Positions 26,232 through 34,130 of a stretch of DNA of 64,000 nucleotides are shown here, piece by piece (position 1 is the stretch's first letter; each line of letters starts with the position of its first letter). The notes beneath the pieces were generated by a model, which saw nothing but the letters and a program-made list of their open reading frames with translations, did not search any database and was not told the DNA's origin. The position numbers and the translations under genes were made by a program. The DNA comes from Saccharomonospora glauca K62 (GTDB taxonomy: Bacteria; Actinomycetota; Actinomycetes; Mycobacteriales; Pseudonocardiaceae): the NCBI RefSeq assembly GCF_000243395.2, contig NZ_CM001484.1, positions 1,351,568 to 1,415,567 on the forward strand. The letters are read 5' to 3'.

Positions 26232-26615
26232 ATGGACGTGTTGAGCAGCCGAATTCTGCTGAATCCGAAGGACCCCGCCATCACCACGGCGTTCTACCGG
26301 GACATCCTCGGGTTGGCGATCTACCGCGAGTTCCCCGGTGGCACGGTCTTCTTCCTCGGCGGTGGCTTCCTGGAGATCGTCGGTCGGGGCGAGGCGGAGC
26401 GGACCGACGACGTCGCGCTGTGGCTGCAGGTTCGCGACCTCGCCGCCACGGTGGCCGAGCTGCGGGACAAGGGGGTCGTCCTCGATCGCGAGCCGCGCCG
26501 TGAACCGTGGGGACTCGACGAGGCGTGGTTGTCCGATCCCGACGGTACGCGGATCGTGCTGGTGGAGGTGCCGTCCGACCACCCCTTACGGGTCGACGTC
26601 CGCGCCCCTCGGTGA
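26232..26615 (+). CDS. VOC superfamily (glyoxalase-like) protein
   Basis: A 127-residue protein with one pair of beta-alpha-beta-beta-beta modules: AITTAFYRDILGL near the start, FLEIVGRGE mid-chain, and DPDGTRIVLVE near the end, where the Glu is the usual metal ligand. VOC members include dioxygenases, glyoxalase I and drug-binding resistance proteins; nothing here fixes the substrate. It is a single gene, divergent from rpsT and convergent with the methyltransferase gene. Confidence 0.82.
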   Translation: MDVLSSRILLNPKDPAITTAFYRDILGLAIYREFPGGTVFFLGGGFLEIVGRGEAERTDDVALWLQVRDLAATVAELRDKGVVLDREPRREPWGLDEAWLSDPDGTRIVLVEVPSDHPLRVDVRAPR

Positions 26616-26655
26616 AGGCGGTCGCCACGACGTTCCCGGTGGCTCACCAGTGAGG

Positions 26656-27255
26656 TCACCGGTGAGGCCGGTACGTCCGAAGCTGTGCCGCCCGCGCCGC
26701 CAGTGGTCCCGGAGGCTGCCAGGTCCACGTCTGCGTGTCGGTGAATCCGGCGGCCTCCACCTCGGCCACCAGGTCGTGTCGGGTCACCGGTAGCCACTTC
26801 TGGTGCACCGAGAGCACCATCCGCCCACCGGGGCGGAGGACGCGGTGCAGTTCGGCGAACGCGGCGGGCCGGTCCTCCCACAACTGCACGTTGTTGACGC
26901 TTAAGACGACGTCGACGGAGGCGGGATCGACCCCGGTCCGGGCGGCAGTGGCGTGCCGTAGCACGACGGTGCCCGCCTCGACGGCGTCGGCGCAGCGCCT
27001 GGCACACAGCTCCAGCATCTCGTGCGAGGGGTCGACGCCGATCACCCGGTGAGCCCTGGCGGCCGCCTCCGCGAGCCCGACCCCCGGACCCGGTCCGACG
27101 ACGAGCACGGTCTCCTCCGCCGTCAGTTTCGCGATCTCCACGACGTGGCGTTCGGTCGCCGCGTTCCCGCGGGCCATCACCACCCCGCCGAGTCGGCCCA
27201 AAGCGCCGCGGGGATGTCCGAAGGCGCGGTCGAGTACCTGTCCGAGAGAGCTCAT
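26656..27255 (-). CDS. Class I SAM-dependent methyltransferase
   Basis: A 199-residue methyltransferase of the UbiE/Methyltransf_11 type. Motif I is [15 protein letters not shown] (about 50-64), motif [13 protein letters not shown], motif [15 protein letters not shown] and post-motif [13 protein letters not shown]. The substrate is unknown. It diverges from lepA across 114 bases. Confidence 0.85.
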   Translation of the reverse strand: MSSLGQVLDRAFGHPRGALGRLGGVVMARGNAATERHVVEIAKLTAEETVLVVGPGPGVGLAEAAARAHRVIGVDPSHEMLELCARRCADAVEAGTVVLRHATAARTGVDPASVDVVLSVNNVQLWEDRPAAFAELHRVLRPGGRMVLSVHQKWLPVTRHDLVAEVEAAGFTDTQTWTWQPPGPLAARAAQLRTYRPHR

Positions 27256-27369
27256 ACTCCGAGGTCAGCACGAAACCGTGCCGTGCGCATCGGGGATCAC
27301 CCCGGAATTCGTGCGCGGCGCGGCATGGGAACATGGAGTTCACCAGCCACGAGTAACCCCGAGGTACGA

Positions 27370-29241
27370 GTGACACAACCACGCCCGTCAGCTGACGCCA
27401 CGTTCACGCCGCCGGAGTTCATCCGCAACTTCTGCATCATCGCCCACATCGACCACGGCAAGTCGACCCTGGCCGACCGCATGCTGCAGCTCACCGGTGT
27501 GGTCGAGGAACGCACGATGCGGGACCAGTACCTCGACCGCATGGACATCGAGCGGGAGCGGGGCATCACGATCAAGGCGCAGAACGTGCGCCTGCCGTGG
27601 CGGTACGAGGGCCGGGACCACGTGCTGCACCTCATCGACACGCCGGGGCACGTCGACTTCACCTACGAGGTCTCCCGTGCCCTGGAGGCCTGTGAGGGCG
27701 CGATCCTGCTGGTGGACGCGGCGCAGGGCATCGAGGCGCAGACCCTGGCGAACCTGTATCTCGCCCTCGACAAGGACCTCCACATCATCCCGGTCCTCAA
27801 CAAGATCGACCTGCCCGCCGCGGAGCCGGACAAGTACGCGGCCGAGCTGGCGGGCATCATCGGCTGCGAGCCCGACGACGTGTTGCGCGTGTCGGCCAAG
27901 ACGGGCGAGGGCGTGCGGGAACTGTTGGACCAGGTCGTCGCCCAGGTGCCGCCCCCCGAGGGGGACCCCGACGCGCCGCCGCGGGCGTTGATCTTCGACT
28001 CCGTGTACGACACCTACCGTGGCGTGGTCACCTACATCAGGGTCGTGGACGGCAAGATCACGCCGCGGGAACGCATCAAGATGATGTCCACCGGCGCCAC
28101 CCACGAGCTGTTGGAGGTCGGCGTCATCTCTCCGGAGCCCAAGGCGTGCGACGGGCTCGGCGTGGGAGAGGTCGGCTACCTGATCACCGGCGTCAAGGAC
28201 GTCCGCCAGTCGAAGGTCGGTGACACCGTCACCTCGGACCGCAAGGCGGCCACCGAGCCGCTGGCCGGGTATCGCGAGCCCGTGCCGATGGTGTTCTCGG
28301 GCCTGTACCCGGTGGACGGCTCCGACTACCCGGACCTGCGCGAGGCGCTCGACAAACTGCAGCTGAACGACGCCGCGCTGAGCTACGAGCCCGAGACCTC
28401 GGTGGCGCTGGGGTTCGGGTTCCGTTGCGGCTTCCTGGGGCTGTTGCACCTGGAGATCACCAGGGCCAGGTTGGAACGCGAGTTCGGGCTCGATCTGATC
28501 GCCACCGCCCCGAACGTGGTCTACCACGTGTTCATGGAGGACGGCAGCGAGCACGTCGTCACCAACCCCTCCGACTGGCCGTCGGGCGGCAAGATCGCCG
28601 AGGTGCGGGAGCCGGTCAGCAAGGTCACCGTGATCGCGCCCTCGGAGTTCATCGGCGCGATCATGGAGCTGTGCCAGAGCAAGCGTGGCCAGCTCCTGGG
28701 CATGGACTACCTGTCGGAGGACCGGGTCGAGCTGCGGTACAAGCTGCCGCTCGCCGAGATCATCTTCGACTTCTTCGACGCGTTGAAGTCGCGTACCCGC
28801 GGCTACGCGTCGTTGGACTACGAGGAGGCCGGCGACCAGGCCGCCGACCTGGTCAAGGTGGACATCCTGCTGCAGGGCGAGCCGGTGGACGCGTTCTCGG
28901 CGATCGTGCACAAGGACGCCGCCTACTCCTACGGCAACCGGATGGCCTCTCGGCTGCGTGAGCTGATCCCCCGGCAGCAGTTCGAAGTGCCGATCCAGGC
29001 TGCTGTGGGGTCCCGCATCATCGCCCGCGAGACGATCAAGGCGATTCGCAAGGACGTTCTCGCCAAGTGCTACGGCGGTGACATCTCGCGGAAGCGCAAG
29101 CTGCTGGAGAAGCAGAAGGAAGGCAAGAAGCGCATGAAGACGGTGGGCCGCGTCGAGGTGCCGCAGGAGGCGTTCGTGGCCGCGTTGTCCACCGGTGACG
29201 GAGACAAGGGCGACAAGGGGAAGGGCAAGGGCAAGAAGTAG
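27370..29241 (+). CDS. lepA: Elongation factor 4 (LepA)
   Basis: A 623-residue translational GTPase that acts on stalled or assembling ribosomes. G1 AHIDHGKST, the switch RGITIKAQ, G3 DTPGHVDF, G4 NKIDLPAA and the LepA-specific C-terminal domain ([25 protein letters not shown]) are all present. The GTG at 27370 is preceded by GAGG and stands just ahead of the conserved [11 protein letters not shown]. The Lys/Gly-rich tail is a short extension. Confidence 0.96.
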   Translation: MTQPRPSADATFTPPEFIRNFCIIAHIDHGKSTLADRMLQLTGVVEERTMRDQYLDRMDIERERGITIKAQNVRLPWRYEGRDHVLHLIDTPGHVDFTYEVSRALEACEGAILLVDAAQGIEAQTLANLYLALDKDLHIIPVLNKIDLPAAEPDKYAAELAGIIGCEPDDVLRVSAKTGEGVRELLDQVVAQVPPPEGDPDAPPRALIFDSVYDTYRGVVTYIRVVDGKITPRERIKMMSTGATHELLEVGVISPEPKACDGLGVGEVGYLITGVKDVRQSKVGDTVTSDRKAATEPLAGYREPVPMVFSGLYPVDGSDYPDLREALDKLQLNDAALSYEPETSVALGFGFRCGFLGLLHLEITRARLEREFGLDLIATAPNVVYHVFMEDGSEHVVTNPSDWPSGGKIAEVREPVSKVTVIAPSEFIGAIMELCQSKRGQLLGMDYLSEDRVELRYKLPLAEIIFDFFDALKSRTRGYASLDYEEAGDQAADLVKVDILLQGEPVDAFSAIVHKDAAYSYGNRMASRLRELIPRQQFEVPIQAAVGSRIIARETIKAIRKDVLAKCYGGDISRKRKLLEKQKEGKKRMKTVGRVEVPQEAFVAALSTGDGDKGDKGKGKGKK

Positions 29242-29254
29242 CCCGGCCAGTGGT

Positions 29255-29273
29255 CCACACCTGTGGCGTGTGG
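29255..29273 (+). terminator. Weak stem-loop after lepA
   Basis: CCACAC and GTGTGG form a 6-bp stem with a 7-base loop 13 bases after the lepA stop, followed by TTTC. Confidence 0.35.
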
Positions 29274-29321
29274 TTTCGTCCATAACCGGTGGGCGCGTCA
29301 CACCGCCGGCGGGCCTCTTCG

Positions 29322-29327
29322 TACGCT
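29322..29327 (+). promoter_or_regulatory. -10 box of a leaderless oxidoreductase gene
   Basis: TACGCT lies 6 bases before the ATG at 29334, without a Shine-Dalgarno sequence. Confidence 0.5.
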
Positions 29328-29333
29328 GGTGCC

Positions 29334-30386
29334 ATGTTCGACAGCCTGCGCGTGCCCGTGATCGCCGCGCCGATGGCCGGTGGCCCCTCCACGCCCGAGC
29401 TCGTCGCCGCGGTGGGGCGAGCCGGAGCCTTCGGATATCTGGCGGGTGGGTATCTCACCGCCGCGAATTTGGCCGAGCAGATCGCCACCGTGCGGCGCCT
29501 ATCGGACGCCGCGTTCGGCGTGAACCTGTTCGTGCCGGGGATCCGCTCCACTATGGACCTGAGCGCGTACGTCGAGCGGATGGAGCACGAGGCACGGCGG
29601 TACGGGATCGAGGTGGGCGAGCCGCGGTGGGACGACGACGGCTACTCGGCGAAGCTCGACCTGCTGGTCGAGGCGCGGGTGCCCGTGGTCTCGTTCACGT
29701 TCGGGCTGCCCGCCGGTTCGGACATCGAACGGCTGCACGAGGTGGGCACCACCGTGGTCGTCACGGTGACGTCGCCGGAGGAGGCGCGCCAGGCGGCGGA
29801 GATCGGCGCCGACGCGCTGTGCGTGCAGGGTTTCGAGGCGGGCGGCCACCGGAGCGTGTTCGCCGACGACCCGGCCGACCCCTACGGCGGCCCGTTGTAC
29901 GGCTTGCTGGCGAACGTGCGACTGTGCGCGGCGGTCACCGACCTGCCACTGGTGGCGGCGGGAGGCATCGTGCGGGGAGCCGACGTGGCGGCCGTGGTGA
30001 CGGCCGGAGCGGTGGCCGCGCAACTGGGGACCGCGTTCCTCCGGGCCGACGAGGCGGGGACGAACCCCACCCAGCGCCGGGCACTCGCCGCCGGTGACCG
30101 TCCCACGGCGGTGACGCGGGCGTTCAGCGGCCGTCCCGCGCGCGGGCTGGTCAACCGGTTCCTGCGGGAGCACTCCGAGCAGGCGCCCGCCGCCTACCCG
30201 CAGTTGCATCGGCTGACCAAGCCGATCCGGGCAGCCTCCGGCCGGGCGGGTGACCCCGAGGCCATGTCGCTGTGGGCGGGCCAGACCTACCCGCTGGCCG
30301 AGGAGGGACCCGCCGAGGCGATCGTCGACCGGTTGTGGAACGAGGCGCGCGAGGCCCTGCGCGGGGCGACCCGCCGCTTCGAGTAG
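29334..30386 (+). CDS. Nitronate monooxygenase family FMN enzyme
   Basis: A 350-residue TIM-barrel flavoenzyme of the 2-nitropropane dioxygenase family. APMAGGPSTPELVAAV near the start, CVQGFEAGGHRS (about 162, with the catalytic-type His) and VAAGGIVRGADV for FMN phosphate binding are visible. Members oxidise nitronates, or act as enoyl-ACP reductases (FabK), so the exact role is open. Start chosen at ATG 29334 directly before the family N-terminus. Confidence 0.87.
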   Translation: MFDSLRVPVIAAPMAGGPSTPELVAAVGRAGAFGYLAGGYLTAANLAEQIATVRRLSDAAFGVNLFVPGIRSTMDLSAYVERMEHEARRYGIEVGEPRWDDDGYSAKLDLLVEARVPVVSFTFGLPAGSDIERLHEVGTTVVVTVTSPEEARQAAEIGADALCVQGFEAGGHRSVFADDPADPYGGPLYGLLANVRLCAAVTDLPLVAAGGIVRGADVAAVVTAGAVAAQLGTAFLRADEAGTNPTQRRALAAGDRPTAVTRAFSGRPARGLVNRFLREHSEQAPAAYPQLHRLTKPIRAASGRAGDPEAMSLWAGQTYPLAEEGPAEAIVDRLWNEAREALRGATRRFE

Positions 30387-30452
30387 ACGCCCACGCGGTC
30401 GGACGGTTCCGGAAGGACGGGCAAGCGACGTTTCGACGGGACGGCGTCGCGC

Positions 30453-30470
30453 CGGCCCCTCTACGGGCCG
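30453..30470. terminator. Weak hairpin between convergent genes
   Basis: CGGCCC-CTCTAC-GGGCCG gives a 6-bp stem midway between the convergent monooxygenase and quinone reductase genes. No other signal is seen in this 141-base gap. Confidence 0.35.
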
Positions 30471-30527
30471 AGAGCCGAAAGCGAGACCGAGTGGGCGCGA
30501 CGCGGCACCCCGCGCCGCGCCCCGTTC

Positions 30528-31493
30528 TCAGCGCGTGAAGACGATCTTGCCCGAGGTGCGGCCCTCCAGCATGTCGGCGAACCCGGAGGCGGCCTCGGTC
30601 ATCGGCAGTTCGGCTCCGATCCGCGGCCGGATCCCGGCGAGCTCGACGTAGGAGAGCAGGTCGGCGAGCTCGTCGCGGGTTCCCATGGTGGAGCCGACCA
30701 CACGCAGCTGCAGGAAGAACACCCGCTGCAGGTCGGCGCTCGGGTCGGGGCCACTGGTGGACCCGGAGACCACGACGATGCCGCCGGGCTTCAGCGACTT
30801 CAGCGAGTGCGACCACGTGGCCTTGCCCACGGTCTCGAACACGGCGTCCACCCGCTCCGGCAGGCGGGCACCCGGCTCGAAGGTGGCGTGGGCGCCGAGC
30901 TGCTCGGCCAGCGCGCGCTTCTCCTCCGTGCGGCCGGTCACCCACACGCGGAACCCCGCGGCGCGGCCGAGCTGGACGAGCGCGGTGGCGACCCCACCGG
31001 ACGCGCCCTGCACCAGCATCGTCTGGCCGGGCCGCAGCCCCGACTTCACGAACAACATGCGGTAGGCGGTCAACCACGCCGTGCCCATCGTGGCGGCTTC
31101 CGCGAACGAAAGTCCGGCGGGCTTGGGCAGCACGTTGCGGGCGGGGACCACCACACTGTCGGCGAAGGTGCCCTGGTATTTCTCCGTCAGCAACGTGCGT
31201 TTCGGGTCCAGCGTGTCATCGCCCCGCCACGCGGGGTCGTTGATGACGGAGTGCAGCACCACCTCGGTGCCGTCCTCCAGCACGCCGGCCCCGTCGCACC
31301 CGAGAATCATCGGGAACTGATCCGGCTTGATCCCCACCCCCCGCAGGGTCCAGATGTCGTGCATGTTCAGGCTGGCGGCGCGGATCGACACCCGCACCCA
31401 GCCCTCGGGCACCTCGGGGTCGGGACGCTCGCCCACGACGAGCGAGGACAACGGATCGTCGGCGTTGGGTTCCTTGGCGTAGACGGCGAACAT
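30528..31493 (-). CDS. MDR zinc-independent alcohol dehydrogenase/quinone oxidoreductase
   Basis: A 321-residue medium-chain reductase. The GroES-like N-terminal domain lacks the catalytic Cys of GHE-type zinc enzymes, and the Rossmann fold has GASGGVATALVQLGRAAG (about 160). Such proteins reduce quinones or enoyl-thioesters with NADPH. The C-terminal half has the GSTMGTRDELADLL stretch seen in this subfamily. It diverges from a small membrane protein gene across 32 bases, and both seem leaderless. Confidence 0.85.
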   Translation of the reverse strand: MFAVYAKEPNADDPLSSLVVGERPDPEVPEGWVRVSIRAASLNMHDIWTLRGVGIKPDQFPMILGCDGAGVLEDGTEVVLHSVINDPAWRGDDTLDPKRTLLTEKYQGTFADSVVVPARNVLPKPAGLSFAEAATMGTAWLTAYRMLFVKSGLRPGQTMLVQGASGGVATALVQLGRAAGFRVWVTGRTEEKRALAEQLGAHATFEPGARLPERVDAVFETVGKATWSHSLKSLKPGGIVVVSGSTSGPDPSADLQRVFFLQLRVVGSTMGTRDELADLLSYVELAGIRPRIGAELPMTEAASGFADMLEGRTSGKIVFTR

Positions 31494-31499
31494 GGCGTC

Positions 31500-31505
31500 A
31501 ACCTA
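31500..31505 (-). promoter_or_regulatory. -10 box of the leaderless MDR gene
   Basis: On the minus strand TAGGTT lies 6 bases before the ATG at 31493. Confidence 0.45.
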
Positions 31506-31512
31506 CCTGGCG

Positions 31513-31518
31513 TACGCT
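31513..31518 (+). promoter_or_regulatory. -10 box of the leaderless small membrane gene
   Basis: TACGCT lies 7 bases before the GTG at 31526 and only 7 bases from the opposing -10 box, so the two promoters overlap. Confidence 0.45.
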
Positions 31519-31525
31519 CAGTTAC

Positions 31526-31750
31526 GTGTTCGACGGAGTGGCCCGCTGGTGGGACGGCTTCGAGCTGTGGCTCGCGCAGCAGTGGTTCCCCATTCAGTTC
31601 GTGCTGGTGATCGCTGTCCTCCTACCGCTGTGTGCCGCGATGGCGTGGGTGGTGCACCGGGGAGTGGATGTGGTGGCCGACCTGCTCGCCGGGCTGCGGC
31701 GCCCCGACACCACGGAGCGTGGTGGCGGGAGGTCCGATGCTGTCTCGTAA
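31526..31750 (+). CDS. Small membrane protein of unknown function
   Basis: A 74-residue protein with an aromatic N-terminus (WWDGFELWLAQQWF) and one transmembrane helix (FVLVIAVLLPLCAAMAWVV, about 25-43), then a charged tail. It starts a three-gene set with the anchored protein and the barstar gene; its end overlaps the next start by 14 bases. Not a family I recognise. Confidence 0.7.
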   Translation: MFDGVARWWDGFELWLAQQWFPIQFVLVIAVLLPLCAAMAWVVHRGVDVVADLLAGLRRPDTTERGGGRSDAVS

Positions 31751-32021
31751 ACGAATCCGCATCGCGCTCATTGCTCTGATCGTGCTGGCGATCGTGGGAT
31801 GGTTCGCACAACGGGCTTTCGGGGTTGGAAATCAAGGGGTCCTTGGGAGTAGCCTGCCGGGCGCGGAACCGGCTTCCGGGGGCGTGACGACGTGCGACGT
31901 CCTCGCGGTGCCGCAATGGGACCAGTCGAGCTTCGGAACCAGGGAGACGTTGGTGGTTCACACATCAGCCGGTATCTGCGGGACGGATGCCCCGCAGCGT
32001 GTCACGGTGGCAGTGCAGTGA
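31737..32021 (+). CDS. Small anchored or secreted protein upstream of barstar
   Basis: A 94-residue protein with a basic N-terminus and hydrophobic helix (IALIALIVLAIVGWFAQ, about 8-24), then an extracytoplasmic part of about 65 residues with two Cys (DVLAVPQWDQSS, GICGTD). In other actinobacteria a secreted guanyl-specific RNase often precedes barstar; here the Glu, Arg and His motifs of that RNase are absent. GGGAGG precedes the ATG at 31737. The gene overlaps the previous one by 14 bases and its stop shares one base with the barstar start. It may be a degenerate or truncated toxin, or an unrelated protein. Confidence 0.65.
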   Translation: MLSRKRIRIALIALIVLAIVGWFAQRAFGVGNQGVLGSSLPGAEPASGGVTTCDVLAVPQWDQSSFGTRETLVVHTSAGICGTDAPQRVTVAVQ

Positions 32022-32392
32022 TGACCGTCAAGCCTAAGCTGGACTCGAAGACACTCGCCGACCAAGCGCGCGCCCGCGGCGCGTACCCGCACGTGGTGGA
32101 CACGGCGGCGTATCCGGACCGGGGGAGCACGCTCGATGCCATCGCGGCGGCACTGTCGCTGCCGGAGCACTTCGGCCGCAATCTCGACACCCTGTACGAC
32201 GGGCTGACCGATCTGTCGTGGCTTCCGCCGGGGGAGCATGTGCTGATCTGGCGGGCCGCCGACGTACTCAAGCGCGCCGATCTCCGGTCGTACCTCGTGG
32301 TGCACGGGGTGCTCTCCGACGCCCAGCGCGCTCTCACCCCACGTAAGGGGCAGCCGGACGGGCGTAGCCTCACGGTGGTGCTCGCCGACTGA
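32021..32392 (+). CDS. Barstar family RNase inhibitor
   Basis: A 123-residue protein of the barstar (barnase inhibitor) family. FGRNLDTLYDGLTDLSWLPP carries the conserved Asn-Leu-Asp-Leu/Asp surface that blocks the RNase active site. It acts in the cytoplasm. The ATG at 32021 overlaps the TGA of the preceding gene (TGATG), so translation is coupled. No RNase gene is recognisable nearby, so the target is unknown. Confidence 0.85.
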   Translation: MTVKPKLDSKTLADQARARGAYPHVVDTAAYPDRGSTLDAIAAALSLPEHFGRNLDTLYDGLTDLSWLPPGEHVLIWRAADVLKRADLRSYLVVHGVLSDAQRALTPRKGQPDGRSLTVVLAD

Positions 32393-32447
32393 CCAACGGG
32401 CCGGGTCCACGACGTCGCTCGACGCCGTGGACCCGGACACCCCGGCG

Positions 32448-33224
32448 TCAGGGACGCTCGGGAACCCACCGGGGCTTGCGCTTCTCCGCGAACGCGGCGA
32501 TGCCCTCCTGGCCCTCCTCGCTGGCGAAGAACCGCGCGGACAGGGCCTGCAACTTCTCGAAGGTCTCGGGCATCGTGCGGGCCGTCTCCCCCTGCAGGAG
32601 TTCCTTCGTGGCCGCGAGTGCGGCCGGCCCACCCAGGGTGAGGGAGGTGACGTAGCGGTCGACCGTGGCGTCGAGTTCGTCCGCGGGCACGGCGGCGTTG
32701 AGCAGCCCGATCTCGGCGGCACGCCGGGCGTCGAAGGTCTCACCCGTGAGGAACAGCTCGTGGGCGGCTCTGGGGTTCAGTCGGGGGAGCACGGTCACCG
32801 AGATCACGGCCGGAATGACACCGATCCGGACCTCGGTGAACGCGAACGTGGCGGTGTCGACCGCGACGGCGATGTCCGTGGCGGCGACCAGGCCCACCCC
32901 GCCGGCGCGCGCGGGACCGGCGAGCTTGGCCACGACCGGCTTCGGGCTCGTCCACAGCCGCTGGAGCAGGGCGGGGAACTCGTTGACGCCCTGCTGCCCC
33001 GCCCCGGCGCCCTTGGCCTCCTTCAGGTCCATGCCCGCACAGAAGACGGGGCCGGTGTGGTCGAGCACGATCACGCGCACCGCGTCGTCGTCGATGGCGC
33101 GCTCCAGGCTTGCGGCGAGTTCCGAGCGCAGTTGCGCGGACAGCGCGTTGCGGTTGTGCGGGGAGTCCAGGGTTATCGTGGCGACTCCAGCGGCGGCGGT
33201 GTAGTGCACCAGTTCGTCAGACAT
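32448..33224 (-). CDS. Enoyl-CoA hydratase/isomerase family protein
   Basis: A 258-residue crotonase. The CoA oxyanion-hole stretches are NRNALSAQLRSEL (about 26) and GPARAGGVGLVAATDIAVA (about 100); FCAGMDLKEA (about 62) is typical. A catalytic Glu of true hydratases is not obvious at the second position (the segment reads RIGVIPAVIS), so isomerase or another crotonase activity is possible. The ATG at 33224 follows AAGGTG. The 21-bp repeat array lies just upstream. Confidence 0.85.
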   Translation of the reverse strand: MSDELVHYTAAAGVATITLDSPHNRNALSAQLRSELAASLERAIDDDAVRVIVLDHTGPVFCAGMDLKEAKGAGAGQQGVNEFPALLQRLWTSPKPVVAKLAGPARAGGVGLVAATDIAVAVDTATFAFTEVRIGVIPAVISVTVLPRLNPRAAHELFLTGETFDARRAAEIGLLNAAVPADELDATVDRYVTSLTLGGPAALAATKELLQGETARTMPETFEKLQALSARFFASEEGQEGIAAFAEKRKPRWVPERP

Positions 33225-33261
33225 GGTGCACACCTTGGCACACCCGCGTCCCGCTGCCACC

Positions 33262-33413
33262 GTGTCCGCAGCCTGTGCACGCGTGTCCGCAGGTTATGTG
33301 CGGGTGTTTGCACTTACCGTACCGAGGTCGCCACACGGCGTACCGACACCGCGTACCGGAACTGCGGACACGCGTTCGAGAACTGCGGACACGCGTGCAC
33401 AACCTGCGGACAC
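33262..33413. repeat. Inverted array of 21-bp-period repeats
   Basis: The core GTGTCCGCAG occurs on the plus strand at 33262 and 33283, with a degenerate copy GTGTTTGCAC at 33304. It occurs on the minus strand at 33413-33404, 33392-33383 and 33371-33362, with a degenerate copy near 33349. Every spacing between the six main units is exactly 21 bases. The outer arms (33262-33282 and 33393-33413) match as inverted repeats at 19 of 21 positions. The right arm is translated in frame as VSA-containing heptads at the end of the chelatase gene. Confidence 0.9.
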
Positions 33414-34130
33414 GGCGTAGCGGCGCAGGACGACGTCGGCCACTCGGGTGTCGGCGCCGAGAGGGGCGGCGATCAGCACGCCCGGTTCGGCCTCGTTCGC
33501 CAGTCGCGCCACCCGGTCGGGCAGCAAACCCGGCGCGAGGAACCACGACGCGACGGCGAATCGTCGGGCACCACGGGCGCGTAACGCGACCAGCGCCGAC
33601 CGCACGTCGGGCCGGGTCGCGCTCGCGAACGCCGGGGTCACCAGGCAGGCGTGCCGTTCCTGCCACTCTCGCGCGAGCTCCCCGACCACCGCGTTCGCCG
33701 AGGCGTGCGAGGACCCCACGGCCGCCAGCACGAGCCCCAGCTCGGGGTCGTCCGGGGCTGCGCCCGCCTCGGTGACGCGGTCCAGCGCCACCGCCTGCAG
33801 TGCCGGGTCGGGGCCGAGGACGGAGGCCACCGTGACCCGCAGGTGCGGCGACCGGGCGGTCACGTCGGCGACGATCGCGGGCAGGTCGACGCGGGCGTGG
33901 TAGGCGCTGCCCAGCAGCAGGGGCACCGCTACGACGTGCCGGTGCCCCTCGTCGTGCAGGCGGAGGAGCGCCTCGTCCGTCCTCGGGGACGACAGGTCGA
34001 GGAACGACTCCCGAACGTCCAGTTCCGGGGCTTTTCCGCGCAGCACGCCGACGAGGTCGCGCACGGTGGCCGCGGAGCGGGGATCACGGCTTCCGTGCGC
34101 CACCACCAGCAGCGCGGGATGTCGGTTCAC
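33294..34130 (-). CDS. Sirohydrochlorin chelatase, CbiX/SirB type, with repeat-encoded tail
   Basis: A 278-residue two-module chelatase. The N-terminal LLVVAHGSRDPRS (about 6-18) has the metal-binding His, LLLGSAYHARVDLP (about 82) the second site, and VLAAVGSSHASAN starts the second module. Within a sulfate assimilation operon it most likely inserts iron into sirohydrochlorin to make siroheme for the sulfite reductase. The GTG overlaps the cysN stop by 4 bases. The last 40 or so residues (VSAGCAR, VSAVLER, VSAVPVR) come from the 21-bp repeat array and look added to a complete domain. Confidence 0.88.
   Translation of the reverse strand: MNRHPALLVVAHGSRDPRSAATVRDLVGVLRGKAPELDVRESFLDLSSPRTDEALLRLHDEGHRHVVAVPLLLGSAYHARVDLPAIVADVTARSPHLRVTVASVLGPDPALQAVALDRVTEAGAAPDDPELGLVLAAVGSSHASANAVVGELAREWQERHACLVTPAFASATRPDVRSALVALRARGARRFAVASWFLAPGLLPDRVARLANEAEPGVLIAAPLGADTRVADVVLRRYAVSAGCARVSAVLERVSAVPVRGVGTPCGDLGTVSANTRT

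Noticed and set aside
27388-29301. Long open frame antisense to lepA
   Set aside because: LepA is intact on the plus strand; the antisense frame has no recognisable domain or start signal.
31737-32021. Barnase or Sa-type RNase toxin
   Set aside because: All three frames of the segment were read; none contains the Glu, Arg-rich strand and His motifs of guanyl-specific RNases.
33262-33413. CRISPR array
   Set aside because: The repeated core is only 10 bases with 11-base spacers, the units are in two opposed arms, and no cas gene is nearby.
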